Assembly: GCA_030704615.1 (NCBI GenBank)
Contig: CM060731.1
Span: 2,914,001 to 2,978,000, forward strand
Direction: 5' to 3'
DNA: 64,000 bases
Origin: Takakia lepidozioides
Lineage: Eukaryota; Streptophyta; Takakiopsida; Takakiales; Takakiaceae
The number at the start of each line of letters is the position of its first letter. The first letter of the stretch is position 1. The position numbers and the translations under genes are program-made. A model generated the notes under the pieces. It searched no databases. It was not told the DNA's origin and was given only the letters and a program-made list of their open reading frames with translations. Positions 12,756 through 26,027 of the stretch are shown in pieces.

Positions 12756-15020
12756 ACACCGCGACTCTCCCACTTACACATATATGTTATGATAAGTTAC
12801 ATTTGCTTCGAACCTTCTTCTTCATTTTTAATAGGAAAAGATTGTGGGCTGTCGCTCCCATATAGGGAAGACATTTTCTTAAAATCTAAATTTTATATTT
12901 TCTTGACAAAAATCTGTCAAGACAACATTTCACAATACATTCATGCTCAAATCGGGTCCCCTCTCTAAGCCCTCACCGCCTCTTGGTGGTTATTTCTTCC
13001 ACCCTTTCTAATTTATTCCAAGGCCTCTGTCCCCTGTTTTAAGAGAATTGTTTTTTTTTTAAAGTTCAAATAACTATGGTAATATACTGGCCTCTCATTA
13101 GCCCTTCTTGACCTCACTGAAGTAATGACATGGCTTCTGTACTTTACTGAATTCTCAAGTCACAATCCACCAAACTTTAAAGTTTCAAGGGTACCAGGTA
13201 CTAACCCCCTTCTGTAAATTTATTTAAGACAAACATGACATGTCTTACCTTGTACACAACAGACTTCAAAAAAATTACCAAGGTTGACGGCTGCGGAAAT
13301 GTGATCATGGCATTGCAAGGGAGGATGGTTTTATATAGTCTAACATGGCTCTGTTGATGTCATAGCTGGCATTGTAGTTGGACGAACATGAGTTGGCTCC
13401 CAAAACCTAGTTTTGGCTAAAATTCTTAAGCAATTATTGTCACATATCAAACAAGCATCCCAAAGTCCTTTACATTTCATATAATACAACAACGTCTAAC
13501 ACTAAATTGTCTTGAGTTTATAAACTGCATGTGCTTTGTTACATAATATCTGAGCTCAATTTGACTTCCACCACTCTATACATCAAAGTGACAATTTATA
13601 AAAAAAAATGGATTGGTATTCCTCCTACAAGTGCTGCAGCTGAAAAATTGATACTATGATTTCCTAATCTAAAGGCTAAATAGACAAATTATTGAGGTTT
13701 ATTTTACTTTACTAAAGAACAATTCAAATTTAATTTTTAGATTACAGCTTTATTTGAAGTAATCAAAATAGATGGACAAAAATAACGGACAAGTATTAGA
13801 ATATGGTTTAATAATGTGGATGAAAACTGGATGAAATTATTTTTGTCTTATAATCTATAATAGATGATACTCAGATGGATGATAAAGGAATGCAAGTTCA
13901 AACTCTAAATGCAGTAAAACCTAGTGTTAGGGTTTAAGAAATGGATGCGTTCATATTATAATGAATGTGGAAGTCCATAATGCAAAGGGAAATTCAGATA
14001 AAACTTATTTTTAAAAAAATTCTGACACGTGCAGTGTGCATATCACAGAAATAGGGCTTGGCATAAATACATCCATAGAAATGGATATATTCCTGTTTCA
14101 CCTCATCCGCCAACTGTTTTCCGAGTTATATTTACTCATGTGAAGGGTGTAGTTTTGTTATTAGCTATGACACATATAACTTAATGTAGGTCGATGCCAA
14201 ATGCTTTACTACATTTACTTGGATCTTTTGTAGCCAAATTTGAACTTGAAGGTAAAGTTGTAATTGTCTATCATTGGGTATAGGTCTTTATATTTAGGAT
14301 AATAAATATACCACATCTTAATCAAAGAACCCAAAAGAGAGAGAGAGAGAGAGAGAGAAAGGACAGCTAGGCAAATGTAGCCAAATGTATTGGAATATTA
14401 TTTCTACAGAGTAAATTGTCCTTGATGGAGTTTTCCTCTGAAGTAGCTTGATAGTAATCCATCATTGATCAAGTGACTCTTATTTGCCATAGCTTATTTG
14501 GGAGTTTCAGTTTCCATATATGATCAGCACTATAGGATGTTATGCATTATTGTAGCTGCACATAATGAATGAACCACAAAGCCACAAACAATGTGATGAG
14601 ACTGTTGAGTATGAGAGAGATGATATGATAAACACAGAGAAGGTGCTTGACACGGCCATCACACCCTCTCAGTTCTCAAACTGAATGATAACTGCCAACT
14701 ACAACCCTTAGTTAGCAACTAGACAGGAATCACCTGTGCAACTATTTTCTGCAAGTACTCCGGTCAGCTATATATCAAAGCTACTTCTGATCATCCTCTA
14801 CTGCACACTTCTTACCAGAAAAATGTGAAGCGCTTTGTTACCAGATGTGTTTATGTAATTAGAACAACGTACTGATCAACAAGCTTCTTCTTGGAATTCC
14901 TGTGGGTCTAGTTGGTCCTCGGACCAGGCCACTCAGATAACGTGTTGATCTAGACCCATCTTAGGATCTGGCAATAATCTTCATGGTTTCCTGCAACTGA
15001 TCGTAGAGACTCAGGTCCCT
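12756..15020. other. No gene seen; AT-rich repeat debris
   Basis: No conserved protein on either strand. CTCTGTCCCCTGTTTTAAG at 13,026-13,044, followed by a T/A run, resembles the 3' end of the LINE ending at 21,352. A (GA)n microsatellite lies near 14,338-14,358. Confidence 0.6.
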
Positions 15021-15340
15021 TCTCTGCAAGTCTGGATGCTTGTAAGTCTGCTTTCACTCTAATACGACCTCGGACCCTACGAGTTATGGCATTTCACCAC
15101 GTGGATTCGACTGGAGTTTTGTTTGGGGAATAAGGGATCCAATCAAACACGGGATGGGCATTCTAAGCTGGCAATGATCTCGACCCTCTGCAATCATGCT
15201 TTCGTGTAAGTGATGGTAGAGAAGCACGTCCCTTTCGTGCTAGTCTGGAAAGGTTGTAAGACTGTCAATCTTATACGACCTCGGACTCGGTAGGGACTCG
15301 GCTAGCTATTGCATTTCACCACGTGGCTTGGATTCGCATA
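15021..15340. repeat. Diverged direct repeat, two units of about 180 bp
   Basis: Both units share, in order, a TACGACCTCGGAC block and a GCATTTCACCACGTGG block (near 15,062-15,105 and 15,270-15,326). They lie just before the 67-bp tandem array and probably belong to the same non-coding element. Confidence 0.65.
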
Positions 15341-15649
15341 CGAGGATCGTAAGCATCTTAATTAACTTCCCTTTAATCAAAACTTTCCATACTCATCACT
15401 CCACTACCGAACACGTGTGACTCAATACGCCTCAAACATCACACTCATCATCCTGTCTTCCTAGCTGGGTAGATCACCACGTCTGATGGGAGGTTTTGTA
15501 CACAGATGTTTTATTCTGCAATTCTGCAAAGTGTGTCGTGCAATCATGTACTCGATTTGTTAAACTTTGCAAGTTATACTAAACCTTGTCCGAGGAGCTC
15601 TATAATTATGAACACAATTCAAATCTGAGCAGGTAGCAGTACTGCATCA

Positions 15650-16060
15650 AACGTCTCACAGTATTGTCCGAGGTTCCCGCTCTAAGAGGCTATTTATCCC
15701 AGGGGCTCAGTACTGCGATCTCAGAGTCTTGTCCGAGGAATTTCCCACGCTAGGATGCTACCTATCTCAGGGGCTCAGTACTGCGAGCTCAGAGTCTTGT
15801 CCGAGGAATTCCCCACCTAGGATGCTACCTATCTCAGGGGCTCAGTACTGCGATCTCAGAGTCTTGTCCGAGGAATTTCCCGCGCTAGGATGGTATTTAC
15901 CCATTGGCTCAGTACCGCAATCTCCACGTCGTGTCTGAGGAATTCCCCCGCGCTAGCTGGATGCTAGTTATGCAAAGGGTTCAGTAGTACTGCAATCTCC
16001 AAGTCTGGTCCGAAGGTTTCCCGCGCTAGGATGCTATTCATCCCAATGGTACTAGCATGA
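15650..16060. repeat. Tandem array, about 67-71-bp monomers, roughly six copies
   Basis: The units carry GGGCTCAGTACTGCGATCTC, then AGTCTTGTCCGAGGAATT, then a CGCTAGGATGCTA block. Unit starts fall near 15,703, 15,771, 15,838, 15,905 and 15,976. Middle units are nearly identical and outer units diverged, as in an array grown by unequal exchange. No open frame crosses the array. Confidence 0.9.
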
Positions 16061-16255
16061 GATCGATTGACCGAGGAGTTTACTCTAGGTGCTTTTTCAG
16101 AAGGGTTCTATCGTGAGAAGGTCTGTACTGTTCAAAGGGTGTGGCAATCTCCTTAGTCCTGGCGCAAGGAGTTTCCCGCGTTAGGAGTCTATTTAACCCA
16201 GGAGCTTGATCCTCGTGAGCATGTCAGTCCAAAGAGTTCAAGTCTTTGATCCTAC

Positions 16256-16300
16256 GATAAATTGGGGGGTGTCACGACCTATAAATGGTTTTATCCCTCT
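16256..16300 (+). mobile_element. Possible polypurine tract and start of an LTR
   Basis: AAATTGGGGGG runs directly into TGTCACGACC, the arrangement of a retroelement polypurine tract followed by a TG-starting LTR, with CCTATAAATGG just downstream. The matching upstream LTR was not found. If right, the tandem repeats to the left are internal non-coding sequence of the element. Confidence 0.3.
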
Positions 16301-17779
16301 GGTTTTCCAACAGGAAACCTTCTAAATACTGCTCCACATATCATTATTCTCAAAATGCTTACCCCCATCAAGTCACCAGGAATGAATCAGTATGGATTCA
16401 ATCAACCCAATCAGTTAATGCCATGCACAAATGTTGGGTTCCCACATATGACTTGCATCACATACTCTTATACACATCTGGCAACTGCTGATATGAAGTT
16501 GTCTGCATTTGCAAGAATTAATCAGGATCTCAGTACCTATTGAAAGTGTCATTTACTAGGGGTTTCCTACAGGATTAAAATTGTTTCTCATATTACGACA
16601 TATATGCGGGTTAGGAAACAATTTCCCCATAGCCTATCGAACCAAATATTATTGCTTATGCTAGTGCCAAGTGCAAATGCTTGACTGGACTGTGGATTGA
16701 AGGAGGACAATGCAAGTTGGATACCAACGTCACCACTAAGATATCAATCATGGAGACCATGGGTACCACTCCATTCGGACACCACAAGACTAGGCGAGAA
16801 GCTGTGGCAAGTTGGCCATTCCAGGCTGGATCAAGTTTTTATGCTGAGCAATTTACAACCAAAGCATTTTGCACAGTCAGGCAGTGGTGACTTTTCAGAT
16901 GCTTTCCAGAGACTACATAGCATGCAAACTTGTGGAATTTCTTTCAGAAGCCAGTAGTGGACAACAACCATTGGTAACTGTTTTCCAAACACCCAGAAAG
17001 GTCCGGTTGCCCCACCAAGTCCGGTTAGTGGACTAAAAGATAGCAAGTGTCTTGACTAAGAAATAGCCTCTTCAACAGGTAAAAAAGGGCCCACAGAACA
17101 ATAAGTTTGACACTCACAAGATCCAAGCCTGGCAAGGTGTGATACTTTAAACACTATTCATGATCGGTGTTTGTTAGACATGAGCCTTGCCTCTCTTTGA
17201 CATCACACTCGTTGAGCCAAAAAGGTCTTAGAAAACCCATGCAACAAAATTAGCCAGAGAAAGTCTCTCCAAACCAGATACTGGTTTTCAATCCAATTAC
17301 ATTAAAAGTTTGATCGAGACTACACCTCAGTTGAGAAATACATCTTCTATTTGAATTGGAGTGACCGGATATGACTCCACAATCACACCAAATCAGAAAT
17401 TGTTAGTACAAACAGCACGATGAGACAGTTGGAACAGATGGACCAAAAATTCCAGTAGGACTTCAAGAATCCATGATCCCAGAAGCTTTTGAAACCATGT
17501 AAAGTTTGATCATCTGGACACAGACCTCATACTTCTGAATGACCTAAAAATACAACAGCACCCCCACCCCAATATTTCGAGGTCATTTCCAGGGTTGCAG
17601 CCTCCGAAATGCCTGCGTGAATCGGAGAGTGCTTGTTGCAACACAGCAGCATCATAGTAACAGCTGACAATCATATGGCATCCAAGCAAGCAGTCACAAA
17701 ACCCTAAATTCATGTTCTCTAAAGCATGCATCTGCCTGCAACCACATTGACGAATTTAAATGGAGAAGCTTAACTCAAA
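16301..17779. other. No gene seen
   Basis: Short open frames only, none with recognisable domains. It may include an LTR body if the junction near 16,268 is real. Confidence 0.5.
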
Positions 17780-18285
17780 GGCAAAACCCAGGACCTGAAG
17801 TGACATGCAACATAGAACCACTACATGGAAGCTTCCCACCCCACGGTCACGAGACAGTTACACATACCCATGCTTGCATTCACAGGATCAAAAACACCTA
17901 ACACATGCTTACAGATGACAGCACAACAAAAAGACAACAAGACAATGACTAACTATTATGAGAAGGCAAAACCCATGACGTAACCTGACATGCAACAAGG
18001 GACCACCACACAGAAAATGCCCAATAGACAGCTAGACACACCCATGCTTGCATTGTACAGGTTCAAGAAACACCTAACACATGCTTAAGTATGACAGCAA
18101 AACACAAAGACAACAAGACTGGCTAACTATTAAAAGGCAAAACCCAGGACCTAACCTGACATGCAACATAGAACCACCAAACAGAAGCTCTCCAAACCCA
18201 TGGTCAATAGACAGCTGAACACTCCCATGCTTGCATTCACAGGTTCCAAAAACACCTAACACATGCTTACGAATGACAGCATCCA
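17780..18285. repeat. Three tandem copies of a 171-185-bp unit downstream of Ran
   Basis: Copies start at 17,780, 17,965 and 18,136 with GGCAAAACCC, then TGACATGCAAC. Each also contains CCCATGCTTGCATT and AACACCTAACACATGCTTA. They begin about 190 bp beyond the Ran stop codon, in or just after its 3' UTR. Confidence 0.9.
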
Positions 18286-18477
18286 ATCATCACACTGTTG
18301 GAGAAGAACTTGTGCCAACAATGCGAAACAAAAAGGACCTACCCCATCCTCAGCCAGCCAACCAGCATAGGTTGGAATTATCAGGGGCACAATTATAAGT
18401 ATCTCATTAACTATGGCTCCCCTATATGCACGGATCAAACTTAAGCAAGGGACGACATGGCAAACAATCTAAAAGAC

Positions 18478-20524
18478 CTAGCTATCAAAAGCCTCCTCAT
18501 CATCGTCAGGCAAAGGTTGTGCAGCAGCAGCTTGTAATTCCGCCTCATACCTGCCATACCAACCAAGTGAACATCAAAATTAGGGCACCCAACGCAGTAA
18601 CTCTGACCTGACACTCTCAGTACTAACAAAGCTACACTTAGAAGGACATTTGATTTGGACCCGTTGGATTAGCTAGCTGGAGCAGCGAAACTTACTGTTG
18701 CTGGGCGGCAATGTCAATTTGAACCTCTGGGGGTGCTAGAGCAGGAGACTCCACAAAATGCAAGTTCACATCCCTGCAGAAGAGGCACAAGCGTAAGTAA
18801 ATAAACAAGGAGTTAAAATGTAAGACAAGTGTTTGACGGCACAACCAGCCTGCATAATGAACCCACACCTTCCACATCGTAAGAACCAAAGTAAGTAATA
18901 TCCTCTAAACCAGACTAATAACCTACCCAGCAAGCTTCCTTGCAAGGTAAAGGAAGGGTTTCTCGAAGTTGTAGTTGCTCTTTGCAGAGATCTCGTAGTA
19001 CTGCAGGTTCTTCTTTCTGTGAAAGGTAACTTGTTTCGCCTTCACCTGCCTGTTCTTCACATCCACCTTGTTGCCACACAGGACAATAGGGATGTTCTCG
19101 CAGACCCTGCACACACGAAGCTCAGACTTGGATTATTGGATCCACTTTGCTTCAGAACTTCAGAGGGTACAGGTTATGCATGGACATAAATGAGACCAGG
19201 TATCAAAGGTCCAAGCCAGTACCTACAAAGATCCCGATGCCATGTAGGAACATTCTTGTAGGTCAGCCGTGCCGTCACATCAAACATGATAATTGCACAC
19301 TGTCCATGGATACTGGTTGACAACCCCACACACCACACATCAACATTCTCAAGTGTCATATGGAAGAGATTCGCCAGAAGTCCTCCTACATCACACCCAC
19401 AGTGACAACCAACTGCAAGACAAGGTCATTCAGGAGAGAAAAAAAACTTACTAGTAGCCATCACGAAGGCCTCCAAATTTCTCTTGACCGGCTGTATCCC
19501 AACAGTAAAACCGAATCCGCCCACAGTTGGTGAAGAAATCCAACGGGTGCACTTCCACACCAATGGTAGCTGCAGACCAAGACTCGGACAGATGAGAAAC
19601 CAGTCTCACAGTTTCCCCTTACATGATTGTGAAGTAACAACACGTCCCGGGTTACCCCCCTTCAACACCTAGGTGATGATTGCAACACAGATAAGTTGCT
19701 CGACAGGTAAACTTCAGAACTTACGTTCATACTTCTTCTCGAATTCACCAGTCAAATGACGCTTCACGAAGGTCGTCTTCCCTGCACAAACGCACCTCCA
19801 CGGACGACGTTAAGAAGGTTGAACACAGGGAGGAGAAAAGCCTTTCGAAAAACAACCCGCTTCAATACATCTTACCCATTCACAGCCTCACCTAATGCCT
19901 CCTGTAAAACGGATTGGTGTTTTCAAACATGCATACAATATAGGTTGCCCGAACAAATACCTGTGCCTCCATCACCAACGATGACGAGCTTAAAGCTTGG
20001 GCAGTTGTCTGGAGTTTGCTGCCCTGGCAGAGCCTGTGCATCAACAGAAACCGAGAGAGATCATCAAAACCATCCACATGCTGTAACTCCTGTCAAAGAA
20101 AGCCTTCAAGAGAAAAAGAAACCAGGACCATTCAAGACCTGCAAGCTGGCAGAAGGACCACACCAGGGCTGAAAACTGGAAGAAAACCACAGTCTGCGTC
20201 CAAATTCAAGAGAAAAGTAACAATGACCTTTCAACCACAAAAAACACCACCCAACAGAGATCGACTACGTCTCTGACCAAACGAGCCCTATCACGCAGAA
20301 GACAGCGAACCGCACAAACACGCACACACAAGACAGAGTGCATCCGCCTACAAGCTTCTCCGAAAAAATCCGTACCACAATGCGTTCACGTCCTACTTCA
20401 CATGACCTATACTACGTCCTCCGGAACAAAAACTGCCAACACGCAGACTCAAATCACGCCCCAAGTTCAGGTAAAAAGCAAGAACCCCCTTCCCATCAGA
20501 GATGCAGCAGATGAAGCGTACCAT
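18478..20524 (-). CDS. RAN: GTP-binding nuclear protein Ran, complete, eight coding exons
   Basis: Small GTPase whose GTP/GDP gradient drives nuclear import and export and spindle assembly. Exons: 20524-20522 (ATG only, followed by GTACGC), 20033-19961, 19781-19725, 19569-19452, 19312-19223, 19106-18927, 18773-18696 and 18550-18478; phases agree throughout and give 223 codons. Visible motifs: P-loop GDGGTGKTT, switch I region [13 protein letters not shown], switch [18 protein letters not shown], base-binding NKVD and [11 protein letters not shown], then the acidic C-terminal tail [10 protein letters not shown]. There is no lipid-modification Cys motif, as expected for Ran. The intron directly after the start ATG matches the arrangement I recall for plant Ran genes. 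Sequence is highly conserved, so the gene is probably functional. Confidence 0.97.
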
Positions 20525-21351
20525 GATGCGTGAGCGATTGGAAAAACAAGGTGCGAGCGATGCCTGCGTCGTGTCTCAGACTAGTGCGCGTGCCCTCTTT
20601 CTCTCCCTGGCTCTGCCCAAGACACCGTGTGCCTAAGGGGCGTCGCTCCCTGCATCTGGACCGCTGCTTCGCCAAACGGCGATCTCGTGCCCACCCATTG
20701 GACGGAGGCGTCCGTCCATTGGACGGCGCTTTGAAGGGCCCCCATCGCCGTTGGTGGATGCGCATGCTAGCCGTCGGCTATTCGGGATTCACCTGTTGGT
20801 CAGCGAACCCTAATTTCGGGTTCAGATTTGCAAATTGTTTTTCATGGCTCATAAACTTGGGGGTTAATTTTCCCAGGCCCACTGTGCATTGGGAAATATA
20901 ACCCCTTCAAGACGAGGTTACATTGAAAAAATGTCATTTCTCCTCTTACCTGGGCCTCCGAATTTGAGTCCAGGGTTGCTCCGAAGTGTTTCCAGTAAGG
21001 TCCGCAGTTTGGTCGATTACCATGAAAACCATTCCATTCCCAGCCTCTATCCCCTTTCATTCAAATGTAAGGTTATTTTCTCCATAATAAAGTTTCCAGG
21101 GCTACAATCCCCCTGTTCATTTTATTTTTTTAAAGACCACATATATCACATTAAATTATATATTTTTATACATCATCTCTTCCATTATAGGATATGTACA
21201 TGCTTAGAATTATGCCTTTCATTGGCACTAGTCTTTAGGGTAGGGACTACGCATTAACTTGGCCAAGTGGTACATCACCTTATATCATGGGTTGTTCCCT
21301 AGAACTTGTTGGCCGGAACATGTTGGTATTTTGATTAAGGATCCCCCTTCT
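20525..21351. other. Ran upstream region and unassigned sequence
   Basis: The Ran 5' UTR and promoter should lie to the right of the start codon. The GC-rich part (20,570-20,770) has short plus-strand open frames without recognisable domains. No clear TATA box was identified. Confidence 0.5.
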
Positions 21352-22510
21352 TCTTTTTTTTTAAGAGAACAGGGGACAGAGGTCCTGCGGAACTTTATTT
21401 AAATGGATAAAAGCATTTACACAAGGAAAAAAATAACCTTGTTGAGGGAGCCATGGAGACCAACAAATGAGGCACTGTTCCGATCTAGAGTTCTCTAAGG
21501 TAGGTCCTATCGAGAAGCTAAGAGACAAAGACGTAATGGGAAAAACTAACAACTTCCCCTCTTCCATTTGCAGGGCTCAAAAGAAAGGTGAATCCTAGGT
21601 CTAGTTTTTCTGAAGCTACTTTTGTGGCGCCAGTTGACCTCTGGCTCCATGCCATCCAGAGGAGGTGTCTTAGTGCTAATTGAACTCCCAGCATGCAGGG
21701 AAGGTGTCGCCCCGATAAATTCGCAATCCGGCAAGTCTAGTGCAGAGGATGCCACCCTTTCCCAAAATCGAGTCAAAACGAGAGAGCAGTTGATGTTGCT
21801 TGTCTTCATAGCTTTGATGAAAAGCTACAACCAACAATCCTCATGCCTTCCTTCAGACTGCAAGTCTGAGTGAGCTCTGTATAACAAAACTCTAAACACC
21901 TGACATAATGCTGTCAAACAGAGAGGAGCACCGGATTTTCCATATGTGCCACAAAACGTGGGCACGGAGCACAGCCCAAACAGGGCAGTCCGACCAGATA
22001 GACCCTTCATACAAATTGAGAAGAGTTCCTTCCCCACGTAGAATGAAATAAGGCAACTTTATCCCAAACCAAGGAGGCAAAAGGGCAGGCAACAAAGATA
22101 TGTTCCATGGTTTCCACAACCGAGGCTGAGCACAAGGGACAAATGGTCAGAGAATCAACAGACATATGAGTAACAGGCAAGATACAATTAGCAACCCTCC
22201 ATAGGAAACCACTAATCTTGGCAGACCGATCTTTTCGCCAGACGTTTTTCCACACATGACCCCATGAAGTCACCACCTGACTTAGATGCCTGCATTTGTG
22301 ACTTAACTTAGCATCAAAGGAAATGGGAGGTTCAACAGAGAGTAACCCATCTTCACAGAGTAGGCAAAAAAAAAATCGTGTTTCTTCGTCATTGAGCTCC
22401 ATTCTCCAGGGTCAAATTGGAGAAGGCTGATAGGAGCAGAAAGGAACCATCTAAAGGAGTTGTCATAGTGCGCGATATTAACAGGAGGGTGGGGATCAAC
22501 TTGGCCATTC
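21352..22510 (-). mobile_element. 5'-truncated LINE with zinc-binding reverse-transcriptase tail
   Basis: The minus strand encodes the C-terminal zf-RVT region of plant L1-type LINEs: VWKNVWRKDRSAKISGFLW, then ICPLCSASVVETMEHIFVAC. After a one-base frame change it continues with DCPVWAVLRAHVLWHIWK. It ends in an A-run at 21,363-21,352 after CTGTTCTCTT, the expected poly(A) tail. The endonuclease and catalytic reverse-transcriptase domains are absent. It is a dead copy lying downstream of nothing obviously regulated by it. Confidence 0.85.
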
Positions 22511-25277
22511 GAGAATTGTTTTTTTAAAGAAAATTACCTCAACAATAGTTTTTGAGGGAGGTCAAAAATAATTGTTCATTATGTCAAGTTAAATAAACAC
22601 AGTGTGAAACTAACTAGAATAAAAACTAGTTATTTGTATTTAACACTTGGATTTAGTTCAAGTGTTAAGTCAGGTGTCAAGTTTGAGCTTGACACCTGAA
22701 CCATCTTATCTTCACGAGAGCGTCAGTCGCGCAGCTCATCTCTCTCGAGTTGAGCCTGCGCGACCGAGCTCCTTCACGCTTTAGAATCTGAGTGTGCGTA
22801 TGTAGGGGTATAGGTTGATGTGGGGTGGAGTCCCCATAGCTTCGGGTGCCCTTGGCTCGACTATTATCTTAAAGAGTGATAGCGATGGATTTCATGTTTC
22901 TTGTGTCAAGGGTGTGTTCTTTAGCTTTCTTATCACTCGAGAGAGATGAGCTGTCTAGTTTTCTAGTGCTAAGCTAGATATGATGTTTTCTGTTCTTAAG
23001 CACTATTATAATATAGCTTGGTCACAGGGAGCCTGCAGTCAAACTGGCTATGTGTGCCGAGTGGAGCAGTACAGGAAGGCGGAAACCATTTGAAGTGTTG
23101 CTGCAACAGTTCAAAGCCAACAATAATCCGCCTAGGAGACAAGGAGGCATGTCGTGCTCAGTTTATGAGGGCACTCGTGCTGCAGCGCGAGAAAGACCAT
23201 TGGTCGGAATCCCCCGTTTGGGCTAGCTGGGCTTGATTTATATTGGCGACTTGGAGGCGCTCCAGAGTTTCGTTGGCAGTGGGTGCTGAGCCGTTCAGGC
23301 TATTCGTGTGTGGCTTGAACCTCACCAGCCTGCCTAGCACCTGTGTGAGGGGGCTTGTTACACCACTGCGTGTATATGCTGGGATTCTTGCAGGGCCTGG
23401 CTTGTACACGTTCATGATTTCGAACTCGTCCCGTGGTCTGCCAATACTACCGTCTAGCTCTCGGTTCGATCATATTCCGTCGGAAGACATTGACCGTGAT
23501 GACACTTACAATCATAGTCAGGAAAGCATCCGTTGGGAGGATAACCGAGGAGTGTAAGTGGATCTCTGAGCCTTTGCGAAGGTAAACTGCGCTGCATGGT
23601 TGGTCGCTGATGCAAATCTGGCTTTAGACTGCTGCTTCCGTTGGGATTGAGGCTCCTGGACTCTAACCAGAGGAGCCTCAACGGGAAACGGATCAGGAAA
23701 GTGCAAAGGTAGTAGAGTCGTCGTTTTAACTTCCTGGGGTTGTGCATGTCCCTTGTGGAGACGCTGGCAGAATTGAAACTTAACACACAAGCTAGGTTCA
23801 AGCGGGTACGTGCCTGTGAGCAGTGCTGCGGGGCCCTTATGCCGAGTTATTCACGCTGGTGGTGTTTCTACTAGTAGGGAGTTATTCTAGCTAACTTCGA
23901 GCTATATTGCCTCAGTCCCGTCATGCTCATTATGTCTATCATAGTGCACCGTGGCCTTACGTTGTCACAGGAAGACAAATCTAGCTATGAACCCTGGACC
24001 TTGCAAAGTTCTCACACCCTACCAGGAGTGGAACAAAGAAAGTGCTCGAGAGATCCCCATTGAGAAATTGAAGGTTATCGGTTCCTTGGACAACTGGGCG
24101 CAAGAGAATTCGCTACCCCTTTTGAAGCCCGTAGACAAAGTGTTGGCAACCCCAGGACTTCCTTCCTGAAGCTTCATCGGAAAGTTTCTTTGATGAGGTA
24201 ACGGAGCTCCGAGCCCGGGCCAGGGAACTGCCTGATGACTATGTGATGTGGCGTTACAGAGAGGCCAGATACTGGGCCCACTTTGGTACCCTTGGGTAAT
24301 TGATAAGGTGATAGGAGCTGACCTTCTCGCCCGTCAGGTCTCGTAGCAGGGAAGAAGGGCTGAAGGAACTCGTCATGCTCTAATTGGCCAATGCTCCAAG
24401 TGTGTGGAAATCAGACCAGTTGCAGATCACATAGATTACTCAACTGCACGATTTTTGGAGGAACAAATGACCTACAGATACGGCACACAAAAGGTCACAT
24501 CAACAGATCAAGGCTGAGAGTGGATTAAGTGTGAGTTTCGGAGATATATGAGCGATTCAGGAGGAAACAAGAGCAGTCGTCCCCATACTGGTCACAGAGC
24601 AACGGACGGATTGGATGCGTGATCAATCATTGAAATCAAGCATCAAAGTAATCAGTGGAAGAAAGGGTGGAGAGTGTAACAGAGACCTCAAGCATGGTCT
24701 GGCAATCGAGTTGAAGTGCAGGCTGCCACCAATCTCCCTCCATGCGAGCTGGAACTTACAGGAAACGACCTGAGAGTCAGCAATGATAAGTACATGGGAC
24801 GGATAACTGAACAAATGCAGCTGAGGGATGACGAAGCGGCAACGCGGTCCATCATGGAGAAGAAGCCGATTGGAGTTTAACAAATCGAGCTGCTCCATGG
24901 TAATGGCGAGGCGACCCCAAAACAGCATAGAACTACTTGTTCGGAACCCGTAGATAACCTGGGAACAGTTTTTAATGGTGAGAACGTTTTGGTGTTAAAA
25001 AATAAAAAATAAAAAAAAGCCTTTTTGATCCAATTTAAATGTTTAAAGAGCCTGGTTGGTCATATCTTTGTCAAATGGGCTCTGTTTGACTCAGTTTTTG
25101 AGGGCATAGCTGCAGAAAGGGGAAATCTACCTATCTCGACCTGGTTTTAATTTTTGGGACTCTGCTAAAAATCTATGGAATTTTTAGAGTGTGAGTGTGC
25201 CGTGAAAGACCCACAATTCTATTTCTAGAACCTGTTCTGGTCTATATGAGAGACAAATCTGTGGATGTCCTCCTTGT
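22511..25277. other. No gene recognised; probable repeat-derived sequence
   Basis: No domain recognised on either strand. A perfect 11-bp inverted repeat (CAGGTGTCAAG / CTTGACACCTG, 6-nt loop) lies at 22,671-22,698. It may contain the LTR and leader of the gag element that follows, but no matching downstream LTR was found. Confidence 0.5.
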
Positions 25278-26027
25278 ATGGCTAGGGGAAATGAGGACGT
25301 AATTGAAGGGCAGGTCTCTTCTCTTAGACTGTGCACACAAGGGGACATGATTTATGCTTCCCAAGGAACTCAGACTGATTTGAGTGGAGAACAGTTGGAC
25401 GAGTTGATTGCATACTGGGAGTCAGGCATTAGCAGTAGACAACAAACTGCTGTAGTTGGCGTTGAGGGCCTCAATATCGCTTTGGACAGTCAGAACTCTG
25501 TTGGAGCCAGCAGTTCTGCAGCTGTAGGTGAAATACCAAAGTGGGTGAAAGCTAGGCTTGGAACACAACCAAAGACAGCCCCGGGTACCAAGGTGTTCAG
25601 CCACAAGGCCGTGGTGTAATGGAGCAGAGGAGCAGGAGCTACACAAGTTTGTGCAATCAGACATGGTTGCAGCCGGACACGCTCTGCACAAGGCAATCAC
25701 GAGCGGGGGTTCATTAGCAATGACAAATTTGTTTTGCTTGAAGGGGATGCAGTCATCCGCAATGAGGACACCCGCAATCGTCTCAAAGCTTTCGAGTTGA
25801 GAGACTATCAGACCCTACCTTTGTTTTCTTTAGTGTTCAGTGAGCGGGAGATAGGGGAGTATTGCTTTGTCTCTACCTGGCAAAAAGAGGAGGAGGGTTG
25901 GTTAGAGCGAACTACTGTAGCTTGGGACAAGGTTAGTGGCAGGTTTCTGGACATAGATATACCGCCTACACCTTACCATCATGAAGAGCGAGGCACTTTG
26001 AGAGAAGTCTGGCAGTTGATAGCATAG
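25278..26027 (+). pseudogene. Unknown ORF preceding gag, frame-broken
   Basis: Two open frames, 25,278-25,619 (113 residues) and one ending at 26,027, read as one acidic soluble protein if joined across a frame change near 25.6-25.7 kb. The second part contains LPLFSLVFSEREIGEY and ends LREVWQLIA. I recognise no domain. Position directly before a gag gene is shared with the unknown ORF at 45,460-46,154, which ends RREFWLLPH. This could be a leader ORF of a retroelement lineage or plain decay. Function unknown. Confidence 0.4.
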
